Shown here: positions 41,575-49,391 of the stretch, piece after piece
Layout of the letters: each line of letters opens with the position of its first letter
Position numbering within the stretch: the first letter of the stretch is position 1
NCBI RefSeq assembly: GCF_013340285.1
Contig: NZ_BLVO01000013.1
Span: 665,574 to 729,573 of the forward strand
Length of the DNA stretch: 64,000 bases
Source of the DNA: Desulfovibrio subterraneus
GTDB taxonomy: Bacteria > Desulfobacterota > Desulfovibrionia > Desulfovibrionales > Desulfovibrionaceae
Direction of reading: 5' to 3'
Translations under genes and position numbers: made by a program
The notes under the pieces: model-generated
Database searches by the model: none
The model's input: only the letters and a program-made list of their open reading frames with translations
What the model was told of the DNA's origin: nothing

Positions 41575-42723
41575 ATGGCTACAATCAGAAAGAAACGGAA
41601 AAAGGTCGAGGTGTTTGCTCAGGGCAACGAAGCCATAGCCGAAGGCGCTTTGCTTGCCGGATGCACTTTTTTTGGCGGGTATCCCATCACGCCCTCCACT
41701 GAAATCATGGAAGTTATGTCTCAGCGCCTTCCCATGACTGAAGATGGCGTGTTCATTCAGATGGAGGACGAAATTGCCAGTATGGGCGCCATTATCGGCG
41801 CATCGCTTGCGGGACGCAAGTCCATGACGGCAACGTCCGGCCCCGGTTTTTCTCTCATGCAGGAACACATAGGCTACGCCTGCATGGTCGAGGCACCGCT
41901 GGTTGTGGTCAACGTCATGCGCGGCGGCCCCAGCACCGGGCTTCCCACCAGCCCTGCACAAGGCGATGTGCAGATGGCACGCTGGGGAACCCATGGTGAC
42001 CATTCCATAATCGTTCTTTCCGCATCTACCGTGCAGGAATGTTTTGAAATGACCGTTGTGGCGTTCAATATGGCGGAAAAGTACCGCACGCCGGTTATCC
42101 TGCTGATAGATGAAGTTACGGCGCATACCCGTGAAAAGATTGTCATTCCCGATTCCGAAGAGCTGGAAATCCTTTCCCGCATGACACCCACCGTGCCGCC
42201 GGAGTGGTTTAAGCCCTATGCCGAGGCCACCCGTGCAGTGCCTGCCATGGCGCCCATCGGCTCAGGCTACCGTATCCACGTGACCGGTCTTACCCATGAC
42301 AATATGGGCTTCCCCTCTTCGCGTCCTGATGAAGTGAACGAAGCCATGAAGCGCTTGTTCCGCAAGATAGACCAGTTCTACGGCGATATCATGATGGTGG
42401 ACGAGTTCATGTGCGAAGACGCCGAAGTGGCCGTCATCGCCTATGGCAGCGTGGCCCGTTCCGCCCATTATGCCGTGGAGCAGGCGCGTGAACGTGGCGT
42501 GAAGGCTGGTCTTCTCACACTGAAGACGCTGTTCCCCTTTGCCCGTCCTGCCGTGGAAAAGCTCTGCCGGCGCTGCCGGCATGTTCTGGTGCCTGAAATG
42601 AACATGGGACAGATTTCCCGTGAGGTGAAGCGTGTGAACAACGGCCTCACCCGCGTGCGGACTCTGAACCGGGTAGACGGCCAGATCATTACACCTTCTG
42701 AAATCCTCAAAGCAATACTGTAG
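41575..42723 (+). CDS. korA: 2-oxoglutarate:ferredoxin oxidoreductase alpha subunit
   Basis: KorA (382 aa) forms the pyrimidine-binding and transketolase-like part of the enzyme that interconverts 2-oxoglutarate and succinyl-CoA using ferredoxin. It has EGALLAGCTFFGGYPITPST near the N-terminus, ATSGPGFSLMQEHIGYA, and RGGPSTGLPTSPAQGDV, all typical of KorA. The start at 41575 (MATIRKKRKK) has GAGG 9 bp upstream. In a sulfate reducer this reaction usually completes an open or reductive TCA branch for glutamate synthesis. The specific substrate (2-oxoglutarate rather than another 2-oxoacid) is inferred from operon order. Confidence 0.9.
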   Translation: MATIRKKRKKVEVFAQGNEAIAEGALLAGCTFFGGYPITPSTEIMEVMSQRLPMTEDGVFIQMEDEIASMGAIIGASLAGRKSMTATSGPGFSLMQEHIGYACMVEAPLVVVNVMRGGPSTGLPTSPAQGDVQMARWGTHGDHSIIVLSASTVQECFEMTVVAFNMAEKYRTPVILLIDEVTAHTREKIVIPDSEELEILSRMTPTVPPEWFKPYAEATRAVPAMAPIGSGYRIHVTGLTHDNMGFPSSRPDEVNEAMKRLFRKIDQFYGDIMMVDEFMCEDAEVAVIAYGSVARSAHYAVEQARERGVKAGLLTLKTLFPFARPAVEKLCRRCRHVLVPEMNMGQISREVKRVNNGLTRVRTLNRVDGQIITPSEILKAIL

Positions 42724-42730
42724 GTGTGCC

Positions 42731-43645
42731 ATGGCAGAAGTAACACAGCTTATCCACGACTACCTGCGGCATAACAAGAAATTCCCGCACGTGTTTTGCC
42801 CCGGCTGCGGGCATGGCATCATTCTTGGTTCCCTTATCCGCAGCGTGCATGCCCTGCAGCTGCCCAAGGATGATGTGGTCATCGTTGCCGGTATCGGCTG
42901 CTCGGGGCGTATGGCGGTATATGTGGACTTCAACACCGTTCATACCACCCACGGACGCGCCCTGACCTTTGCTACCGGCATCAAGATGGCCAACCCCAAG
43001 CTCAAGGTCATCTGCGTCATGGGCGACGGCGATGCTCTTTCCATAGGCGGCAACCATCTCATCCATGCTGCGCGGCGCAATATCGGCGTAACCGCGCTCA
43101 TCCTGAACAACTACATCTACGGCATGACGGGCGGGCAGTGTTCTCCCGCCACACCGTTCGGCGACAACTCCATGACCACTCCGCATGGTTCGCTGGAGCA
43201 GCCCTTCGATACGGTTGATCTGGTGACGGCGGCCGGTGCCAACTATGTGGCGCGCGGTACCTCCTTCCATGCCCGCATGCTCGACGGCCTGATAATGGAC
43301 GCCATAATGCACCCCGGTTTCTCGGTTGTCGAAGCGCTGTCTCCCTGTCCTACGCAGTATGGGCGCAAGAACAAGTTCAAGGGAACAGTGAGCATGTATG
43401 AATGGCTCAAAAAGAATACGGTGAAGCTCGAAAACCGCAAGGAAGACGACACCCGCATTCCCATCGGTGTGTTCCGCAATGATAACAGGCCCGGACTTGA
43501 AGAGCGTTATGCCTCGCTCAAGCAAAGGATAATGCACAAGGGGCAGCCCGAGCCCAAGGAACAGGTTTCGCCCAAGGCTGAAGCCGAACCTATTGTTGAG
43601 GGTGTTGCGGAAAAGCCTGTTGATGCGCCAAAGGAGCAGAAGTAA
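42731..43645 (+). CDS. korB: 2-oxoglutarate:ferredoxin oxidoreductase beta subunit
   Basis: KorB (304 aa) binds thiamine diphosphate. It begins with FCPGCGHGIILGSLIR, and the cofactor motif is VMGDGDALSIGGNHL, ending with ILNNYIYGMTGGQ. The proximal cluster ligands are the N-terminal CPGC pair plus Cys57 in VAGIGCSGR and a later Cys. The last ~35 residues form a Glu/Pro/Lys-rich extension (EPKEQVSPKAEAEPIVEG) beyond the usual end. It starts 7 bp after korA, and its stop shares one base with the korC start. Confidence 0.92.
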   Translation: MAEVTQLIHDYLRHNKKFPHVFCPGCGHGIILGSLIRSVHALQLPKDDVVIVAGIGCSGRMAVYVDFNTVHTTHGRALTFATGIKMANPKLKVICVMGDGDALSIGGNHLIHAARRNIGVTALILNNYIYGMTGGQCSPATPFGDNSMTTPHGSLEQPFDTVDLVTAAGANYVARGTSFHARMLDGLIMDAIMHPGFSVVEALSPCPTQYGRKNKFKGTVSMYEWLKKNTVKLENRKEDDTRIPIGVFRNDNRPGLEERYASLKQRIMHKGQPEPKEQVSPKAEAEPIVEGVAEKPVDAPKEQK

Positions 43646-44265
43646 TGAAAAAGCTCCCGCAGATTGATCGATTTGAAATACGTCTTTCCGGTACCGGCGG
43701 TCAGGGACTCATTACCCTTGGCAGAATGCTGGGCTATGCCCTTGCCATGGGCCATGGCTACTACGCAACCCAGACGCAGAGCTATGGGCCCGAAGCGCGA
43801 GGCGGTTCCAGCCGTGCAGACGTGGTGGTGAGCAGCAAGCCCATCAGCTACCCGAAGACCGAAAATCTTGACCTTCTCGTGGCCCTGTCGCAGCAGGCAT
43901 GCAACTCGTATTATCACTACATGAAGCGCTCGGGCATTCTGCTCGTTGATTCTCAGCTGGTGCAGCAGCCGCCCACCAATGTCTATCTGGGACTGCCGTT
44001 TACAGAAATGGCCACCAAAAAGATAGGCAACCCCATGGCGCTGAACACCATTGTGCTTGGTGCAGTTACCCACCTGCTGCCATTTGCGGATGTGAAGGCC
44101 ATGCGCTCGGCACTGCTGGAGAACCTGCCCCAGAAGATACATGAAGTGAACCTCAAGGCCTTCAACCTCGGCCTGAAGCAGGCCAGGCAGACCTTCGGCG
44201 ATGCTTCCGGTCTGTGGCAGATGGTTGAAGCCGAGGCAGAGTCGGAAGCGGATTTCTCTGACTAG
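43645..44265 (+). CDS. korC: 2-oxoglutarate:ferredoxin oxidoreductase gamma subunit
   Basis: KorC (206 aa) is the gamma subunit. It has RLSGTGGQGLITLGRMLGYA near the N-terminus and TQTQSYGPEARGGSSRADVV, both diagnostic for the family. The ATG overlaps the last base of the korB stop (TAATG), showing translational coupling. An acidic tail (EAEAESEADFSD) ends the protein. A clear terminator follows 24 bp later, closing the operon. Confidence 0.93.
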   Translation: MKKLPQIDRFEIRLSGTGGQGLITLGRMLGYALAMGHGYYATQTQSYGPEARGGSSRADVVVSSKPISYPKTENLDLLVALSQQACNSYYHYMKRSGILLVDSQLVQQPPTNVYLGLPFTEMATKKIGNPMALNTIVLGAVTHLLPFADVKAMRSALLENLPQKIHEVNLKAFNLGLKQARQTFGDASGLWQMVEAEAESEADFSD

Positions 44266-44289
44266 TCTTCAGGAAGAGATATGGAAATG

Positions 44290-44315
44290 GCGGGGGTTGC
44301 AAGCCCCCGCTTTTT
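44290..44315 (+). terminator. Terminator of the kor operon
   Basis: GCGGGGG (44290-44296) pairs with CCCCCGC (44304-44310), loop TTGCAAG, followed by TTTTT. The next ~195 bp up to 44511 hold no gene; they are GC-rich and must contain the promoter of the small protein at 44512. Confidence 0.92.
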
Positions 44316-44511
44316 ATTTGGTGTGCGGCAGCCGTCTGTCTCGGCTTGCCATGAGGGAGAGGGCGTAGTACCTGTGACCGCACGCTGGACAGAGGTGCAA
44401 CGCAAAAGGCCAGACAGGGCCAGACGGGACCTGCCGGGGGCAGCGGCCCGCCGGTGTTTGTGTTGCATGGCACGCTTGTCGGCAAGATACTATATACGAG
44501 CGAGGGATGTA

Positions 44512-44802
44512 ATGAGTACAACAGTTGAAGAACTTACCGTTGATTATGAAGAAGACGGCCATCTTGTCGTCAAGGAACTGGACAAGGCCATTCTTTCCAA
44601 GGGAGCGTGGGCAACTGTCATGTTCCGCTACAAGCAGTGGGACAACAAGCTGGAGGACTACGGTCCGGACAAGTACATCATCCGCCGGTACCAGAAGGTT
44701 TCCGGAGAGTATCGTGCCAAGTCCAAGTTCAACATTTCCAGCGTTGATCAAGCCAAGAAGATTGTGGAGACTCTGCAGCAGTGGATTGCCGAGGTTGAGT
44801 AG
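44512..44802 (+). CDS. Small conserved-looking protein of unknown function
   Basis: This is a 96-aa soluble protein starting MSTTVEELTVDYEEDG with GAGGGATG just upstream. The central part is beta-rich (AWATVMFRYKQWDN, KYIIRRYQKVSGEYRAKSKF) and the end is a helix (DQAKKIVETLQQWIAEVE). The strands-then-helix order recalls single-stranded-DNA-binding PC4/YdbC-type domains, but the resemblance is by eye and weak. The frame is open upstream to 44281 but that stretch includes the terminator of the kor operon, so it was rejected. It is monocistronic with its own terminator. Confidence 0.75.
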   Translation: MSTTVEELTVDYEEDGHLVVKELDKAILSKGAWATVMFRYKQWDNKLEDYGPDKYIIRRYQKVSGEYRAKSKFNISSVDQAKKIVETLQQWIAEVE

Positions 44803-44880
44803 CTTCCGGCTATCGCGGGGAACCGGCCTGATGCGTGTTACGTGTCACCGGACTTCCTGCGAGTTGCAGCGCCGCATAAG

Positions 44881-44905
44881 AAAAGCCCCTTTACGGGGCT
44901 TTTTT
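44881..44905 (+). terminator. Bidirectional terminator
   Basis: AAAAGCCCC (44881-44889) pairs with GGGGCTTTT (44895-44903), loop TTTAC, with T-runs on both strands. It lies between the 96-aa gene and the convergent 77-aa gene. Confidence 0.92.
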
Positions 44906-44921
44906 GTTTGTTCGGATCTGG

Positions 44922-45155
44922 TCATATGTCCATGTTGGCGAACAGGCCGACCAGGTAGTCGGGAAGCTGAGTCTGGGCTTCCGCCGTCATTACCTTGCTC
45001 GGATACTGCTCCGTAATGCGCAGTGACATGAAATACTGCATGAGTATGTCGTCAGTCACCGTGATTCGCCTGCCGGTGCGGATCTGCTGGGCGAATGCTT
45101 CCTGCAGCATGCGTCGCCCTTCGAACTTAATCAGGTCTGATCGGATGATGGCCAT
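44922..45155 (-). CDS. Small protein of unknown function (77 aa)
   Basis: This is a short soluble protein beginning MAIIRSDLIKFEGRRMLQ. A very good ribosome site (GAGGAG, 7 bp before ATG) supports it as a real gene. The sequence looks mostly helical, with no cysteine, membrane helix or recognised motif. It is followed by the bidirectional terminator at 44881 and preceded, 70 bp away, by the AMIN-like exported protein gene in the same direction. Confidence 0.68.
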   Translation of the reverse strand: MAIIRSDLIKFEGRRMLQEAFAQQIRTGRRITVTDDILMQYFMSLRITEQYPSKVMTAEAQTQLPDYLVGLFANMDI

Positions 45156-45225
45156 GTCTTGCTCCTCATCTGTATAGTCTTACTGTAAGACGTTGGAGGA
45201 GAAAAGAAAACCCGCAATCCTCAAA

Positions 45226-45666
45226 TTATTGGCGGACCGAGCGGGCGGATATGGCGATGCAGAACAAGTTGTACCGGTCGTCGTATGACGGTTCGATATT
45301 GTAATTGTACTTGGGGTTCAGGTCCAGAACCACACGCAGCTTCTTGCTGTCGTTGTTGAATCCGGTGCGGACCTGTCTGATCATCGCGCCCTTTATCTCA
45401 TACGTGCTTTGCCCCTTCCATTCCTTTACTTCGATAACATCGAAGAACAGACGGGGGTTGCTCTCATCGTCAATGGTTTCCAGGTCGGGTATCCGCGGAT
45501 CGCTGAAATCAAGGCAGAAGAGCTCTGCATCACCGTCCTTGGTTACCCCCATGTTCTTTATGACTGTGGGGACAAGGTGTCCGCCCTTTTTTGCCTTATC
45601 GGCGAAGGAAGGGGAAACCATGAGGGTGCAAAGAATGACTAGGGCAAGAAAAATACTATTGCGCAT
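45226..45666 (-). CDS. Exported AMIN-like domain protein
   Basis: This is a 146-aa protein with a signal peptide (MRNSIFLALVILCTLMVSPS, cleavage after SFA). The mature part ends in a beta-rich block (ATG start aside, GAMIRQVRTGFNNDSKKLRV then VLDLNPKYNYNIEP) that resembles AMIN domains, which bind peptidoglycan in amidases and secretin-associated proteins. A start at 45684 (MELCRPMRN) is possible, but 45666 places the positive residues and hydrophobic core as usual. It is a stand-alone small member; the partner is unknown. Confidence 0.68.
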   Translation of the reverse strand: MRNSIFLALVILCTLMVSPSFADKAKKGGHLVPTVIKNMGVTKDGDAELFCLDFSDPRIPDLETIDDESNPRLFFDVIEVKEWKGQSTYEIKGAMIRQVRTGFNNDSKKLRVVLDLNPKYNYNIEPSYDDRYNLFCIAISARSVRQ

Positions 45667-45752
45667 TGGCCTGCATAACTCCATATGGGGGCGTTGCAGA
45701 CACTATGAAGTAAAACGCGGGAAAATGCAAAGATGTATGAAGGATGGAAGGT

Positions 45753-45792
45753 TATTCCCGGTACCGTAGGGCTTGCTGCGGCACCGGGAATA
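45753..45792 (-). other. Long two-part stem-loop after the FakA-FakB fusion gene
   Basis: TATTCCCGGT (45753-45762) pairs perfectly with ACCGGGAATA (45783-45792). Inside it, CCGTAG pairs with CTGCGG (one G-T) around a 6-nt loop. It lies 8 bp after the stop codon of the fusion gene on the minus strand. No T-run follows, so it may be an mRNA-end stabiliser or a weak terminator. Confidence 0.5.
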
Positions 45793-45799
45793 TAATTGG

Positions 45800-47626
45800 C
45801 TATTGTTCGGCAGGGGACATGAGCATGGCAACGGCACATGCACCCGGTCCGCTGTGGCAGCCCAGCACGGGCGAAGCCTGCATGATATAGAGCGGAGCCA
45901 TGCCGAATTCGTTTTCCATGCGCCGTGCATAGCGCTCGGCCACTTCGGGAACGTTCACATGGGTAATGGCGAATTGCAGGGTGCAGGGGCCGTGTTCCTG
46001 CACTTCGCGTGCAAGCATGGCAAAGAGCTTGTCTTCGCAGCGTCGTGCGCCAAGGGCCTTGGCAACCACGTTCACCTTGCCCTGCTGGCGGGAGTTGAAT
46101 TCGAGAACGGGCTTGATATTCAGCAGGCGGGCAAGAAAGCCCTGGCTGCGCGTCATGCGCCCACCGCGAACGGCAAAGTCCAGCGTGTCCATGGAGACGA
46201 AAACGCGCACGTTGGCACAATCTTCTTCCGCAAGCCGGACTATTTCGGCTGCGGGCATGCCTTCCCTTGCTCTTTGTGCCGCCTTGAGGACAACCATTCC
46301 CAGTCCACCGGTAAGGGTGTTGCTGTCCAGAATGTTCAGGCGGTCGCTCCAGACCATGGACCCCACAGCCTTTGAAGACTGCATCGTACCGCTGTAGCGG
46401 GCCATGACATGCACTGCGGCCACTTCGCTGTAATGTTCCTGCATTTCTTCGTACAGGCGTTTGAAGTCGCCGGGTGCAGGCTGCGAGGTCTTTGCGGAAG
46501 TGGAGTCGCCGAGGCGGGAGTTGAATTCTTCGGTCGAGATGGTGACCTTGTCCACGAATTCTTCGTCATTGAGGAAGAGGCGCAGCGGGGCAACCTGAAT
46601 ATCGTATTCTCTCAGCAGGTGCTCGGGCAGGTCGCAGGTGGAGTCGGTGATAATGCCTGTCTGCTGCTGCACATCGGCAAGCAGTCTTCTATGCTGTTCC
46701 AGCATGTTCTCGGCTTTCTGTGCAGATACGGTGCCGAATTCTGCGGCTATGGCGAACACGGTATCAGGTTCGTTGGTGTGGATATGCACACGCACCTTGT
46801 CGGCAGTTCCGGCTACGATAAGGCTGTCACCAAGCGGGGCAAGGCGCTGGCGCAGGGCGGAAGCACTGATGGCTTCTCCGATGACGAGGCATTCGGTGCA
46901 GTAGAGGAACTCCAGCGAATCGACGCTGACTTTTTCCTGAACGGGATTGAAGGTCTCGACAACCACGTAGTCTTCGCCTTTGTCTTTCAGGGAGCCGCGT
47001 TCCGTGAATTCGACTATCCCTTCAAGAAGATAGACGAATCCGAGGCCGCCTGCGTCCACCACATCAGCCTTTTTCAACGATGCGAGCTTGTCCGTGGTGG
47101 AGCGGACAGACACTTTGGCGCGTTCGAGCGAGTCGTGCAGCAGTTCATGAAAATTCTGATACTTGTGGCAGTTTTCCTTCAGATGCTCGGCCCAGTCGTT
47201 GATGACGGTGAGGATTGTGCCTTCGCGCGGGTCGGAAATGGACTCCATGGCGCGTCGGGCAGCGGTAGAGGCCGCATTGGAAAAGTCTGAGGGAGAAATG
47301 CGCTTGAGTCCTTTCACCCCTTCGGAAAAACCGCACAGGAACTGGGCGAGGATGACCCCGGAGTTTCCCCGTGCGCTCATCAGTGCAGATTCGGCAATGA
47401 CATCGCTCATCTTGCCTATGGAACGCTCGATGCTCTTTGCCGAGCTTGAGACGATGTTGCGCATGGTGCCGGCCATATTGCTGCCGGTATCACCGTCGGG
47501 CACAGGAAACACGTTGATATCATTGAGATGTCCGTGCTTCTCCACCAGCCTTCTGGTGGCTGCCTGAATAACGCGCATGAAACGCGTTCCGTCAAGATAT
47601 TGAATCTTATTGGGGGTATTCTTCAA
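45800..47626 (-). CDS. Fatty-acid kinase-like fusion: DAK2/FakA domains plus DegV/FakB domain
   Basis: This is a 608-aa natural fusion. Residues ~1-215 are a DAK2 kinase domain: PVPDGDTGSNM (41-51), SARGNSGVILAQ and DVVDAGGLGFV. Residues ~225-315 match the middle domain of FakA (EFLYCTECLVIG, LGDSLIVAG, VRVHIHTNEPD). Residues ~323-605 are a DegV/FakB lipid-carrier domain (GIITDSTCDLP, KTSQPAPGDF, ARYSGTMQSS, RGGRMTRSQGFLARLL). In firmicutes FakA phosphorylates fatty acids held by FakB as separate proteins; here both are on one chain, apparently without the FakA C-terminal domain. A TTG start at 47626 is proposed because AAGGA lies 8 bp before it; ATG at 47578 is the alternative. Confidence 0.85.
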   Translation of the reverse strand: MKNTPNKIQYLDGTRFMRVIQAATRRLVEKHGHLNDINVFPVPDGDTGSNMAGTMRNIVSSSAKSIERSIGKMSDVIAESALMSARGNSGVILAQFLCGFSEGVKGLKRISPSDFSNAASTAARRAMESISDPREGTILTVINDWAEHLKENCHKYQNFHELLHDSLERAKVSVRSTTDKLASLKKADVVDAGGLGFVYLLEGIVEFTERGSLKDKGEDYVVVETFNPVQEKVSVDSLEFLYCTECLVIGEAISASALRQRLAPLGDSLIVAGTADKVRVHIHTNEPDTVFAIAAEFGTVSAQKAENMLEQHRRLLADVQQQTGIITDSTCDLPEHLLREYDIQVAPLRLFLNDEEFVDKVTISTEEFNSRLGDSTSAKTSQPAPGDFKRLYEEMQEHYSEVAAVHVMARYSGTMQSSKAVGSMVWSDRLNILDSNTLTGGLGMVVLKAAQRAREGMPAAEIVRLAEEDCANVRVFVSMDTLDFAVRGGRMTRSQGFLARLLNIKPVLEFNSRQQGKVNVVAKALGARRCEDKLFAMLAREVQEHGPCTLQFAITHVNVPEVAERYARRMENEFGMAPLYIMQASPVLGCHSGPGACAVAMLMSPAEQ

Positions 47627-47761
47627 GAAAGGCGTCCTTGTATGGGGTCTTCTTATGCCTGCGTGGGGGCACTCCATGCGTACGGCAGAGAAGATATAAA
47701 GAAGAAGGCGCCGTAGTGCAAGGCGCTGATTGATGTGGTGGCGGTCCTGTTTTTCGGGTTA

Positions 47762-48931
47762 TCAGTGGCGCAAGGTGGAGCTGACCCGTGTTATTGTAAT
47801 GTACAGCATGAGAACGGACACCGCAGCACCTGCAAAGTAGACAGCCTTCAGGTCACCTATCCAGTAAAAGAGGGTGAAGAATATGGGGGCTACGGTTTGC
47901 GCAAGGCGCAGCACCGTGCCGTTGACGGCCATGATAGCGGCCCGCTGTTCGATGGGGGCAAGGCTTGTGAGCATGGTTGTCAGGTTGGGAAAATTGAAGC
48001 CCTGTGCAAGGCCGAAGATACAGATGGGCAGGAGCATCCACCAGTAATGCGGTGTGAAGGGAATGAGAACCATGGAAACAATGTAGAGCGCATGGCCTAC
48101 GCAGAGCATGGTTCGTTCGCTGAACCAGCGGGAAAGCTTGCCTATGAGGGCGGAAGCGACGGCCGTGGCAAGTGAGGACGCGCCGAAAAGACCACCGATG
48201 GCTGAGGGGGGAACATCGAAGGTGGTGTCTGCAAGTATGGGAAAGAATGTGACGATGGGGCCGTAGAGGATGAAGAATGTGAGCAGGGTGACGGAAAAGA
48301 GCGCGATGGCCTGCCTGCTCTGGATAATTTCTCTGGCGGATTTGAAGTAGCTCTTGAGGTCCTGTTTGAATTCGGGTTCAGGCAGATCCAGATGGGTTAG
48401 TACGGCGACGCAGAGCGGCAGGGCGATGAGGGGAAGAAAGAAAGGCCAGTGCCAGCCAAGTTCACCCATGAGTCCGCCGAGCGCCGGGAATATGGCCGTG
48501 CCTATGCCGAGCACTCCGGCATTTAATCCCATAATGCGTGTGCGCTCTTTGCCTTTGTACAGATCGCCTATGATGGTAGTATACAGAACACCCAGCGGTG
48601 CCGCGCCTATGCCTTGTATGAAGCGCAGCGTCAGCAGGGTGGGCAGGGTCTGGGCAAGGCCGCAGGCTGCTCCGGCAAGCCCGAATATGATAAGACCGGG
48701 GATGAGTACTTTTTTTCTGCCGAAACGGTCTGCCAGAATGCCCGCAACGGGAGCAAGGAAGATGCCGGGAAGCGTGAACGCCGTGAGAACAAGGCCGATG
48801 GTTTCTACGGGAGCGTCAAGTTCCCGGGCCAGAAGGGGCAGAACCGGCATGATGCTGGAAACGCCCATGACAACCATGAGAGTCAGGCCGAAGATGATGG
48901 GGAGATTCGTGTCTCTGAATGTGAAGGACAA
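47762..48931 (-). CDS. MFS transporter, drug-efflux type
   Basis: This is a 389-aa major facilitator with about twelve membrane helices. The loop 2-3 motif is GILADRFGRKKVLIPGLIIF, the standard MFS signature, and ADRFGRK is complete. The second half has a weaker counterpart (GKLSRWFSERTMLCVGHALY). Similarity in style is to multidrug and sugar-efflux permeases; the substrate is unknown. The start codon is TTG at 48931 with a weak ribosome site, chosen because the first membrane helix begins about ten residues later. It is monocistronic, 135 bp upstream of the fusion gene and in the same direction. Confidence 0.85.
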   Translation of the reverse strand: MSFTFRDTNLPIIFGLTLMVVMGVSSIMPVLPLLARELDAPVETIGLVLTAFTLPGIFLAPVAGILADRFGRKKVLIPGLIIFGLAGAACGLAQTLPTLLTLRFIQGIGAAPLGVLYTTIIGDLYKGKERTRIMGLNAGVLGIGTAIFPALGGLMGELGWHWPFFLPLIALPLCVAVLTHLDLPEPEFKQDLKSYFKSAREIIQSRQAIALFSVTLLTFFILYGPIVTFFPILADTTFDVPPSAIGGLFGASSLATAVASALIGKLSRWFSERTMLCVGHALYIVSMVLIPFTPHYWWMLLPICIFGLAQGFNFPNLTTMLTSLAPIEQRAAIMAVNGTVLRLAQTVAPIFFTLFYWIGDLKAVYFAGAAVSVLMLYITITRVSSTLRH

Positions 48932-49114
48932 GATTGGCTCGCTGGCAAAAAATTGGGGTGTACCTTCGGTGTACTAGTTCCCTGTTGCGGGAACGTCAAG
49001 TAAAGGAGCGGAGTACGGCATGCAGGATGCGGCCGTAAGATGATGTATGAAGGAACAGACTGTTGCCATTGTCATGGTGACAAGCTATGATTACATCATA
49101 TCTATTCCAATAGT

Positions 49115-49142
49115 TTGAAATGATAGATCTCTCACATAATAT
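49115..49142 (+). promoter_or_regulatory. Candidate sigma-70 promoter for the zinc-ribbon small protein
   Basis: TTGAAA (49115-49120), a 16-bp spacer and TAATAT (49137-49142) in an AT-rich stretch lie 24 bp before the ATG at 49167. Confidence 0.55.
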
Positions 49143-49166
49143 AGCATTGCCTCGACCGGAGATAAT

Positions 49167-49328
49167 ATGACTGACGAAAAGAGAATCCGTTGTCCCTACT
49201 GCCAGAAGGTGTTCAAGCTGAAGGTTAAGCCCATGCGGGATGATCAGAAGGTCCTGAATATGCAGTGCCCTTACTGCAGAGAGAGTCTTGCTCTCACCAA
49301 GGAAATGGTTTTTTCAAGCCAGGCTTGA
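49167..49328 (+). CDS. 53-aa zinc-ribbon protein
   Basis: This very small gene was found by reading between a promoter and a terminator. The product begins MTDEKRIRCPYCQKVFKLK and has a second CPYC about 24 residues after the first, giving a four-cysteine zinc ribbon (CPYC-x24-CPYC). GGAG lies 6 bp before the ATG. It may bind nucleic acid or a protein partner; similar MJ0042-type zinc ribbons occur at the N-termini of larger deltaproteobacterial proteins, but this one stands alone. It is monocistronic: a promoter lies 24 bp upstream and a strong terminator 33 bp downstream. Confidence 0.85.
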   Translation: MTDEKRIRCPYCQKVFKLKVKPMRDDQKVLNMQCPYCRESLALTKEMVFSSQA

Positions 49329-49361
49329 TGAGCATTGGCCTCTTTGTTTTTCGGTTGCTCG

Positions 49362-49388
49362 GCCCTTCCATTCAGGAAGGGCTTTTTT
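49362..49388 (+). terminator. Terminator of the zinc-ribbon gene
   Basis: GCCCTTCC (49362-49369) pairs with GGAAGGGC (49375-49382), loop ATTCA, followed by six T. The pseudo-kinase gene ends 4 bp beyond on the opposite strand. Confidence 0.93.
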
Positions 49389-49391
49389 ATG

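Noticed and set aside
44469-44484. TGGCACG sequence before the 96-aa gene as a sigma-54 site
   Set aside because: The downstream GC element is one base too far away, and sigma-54 spacing is strict.
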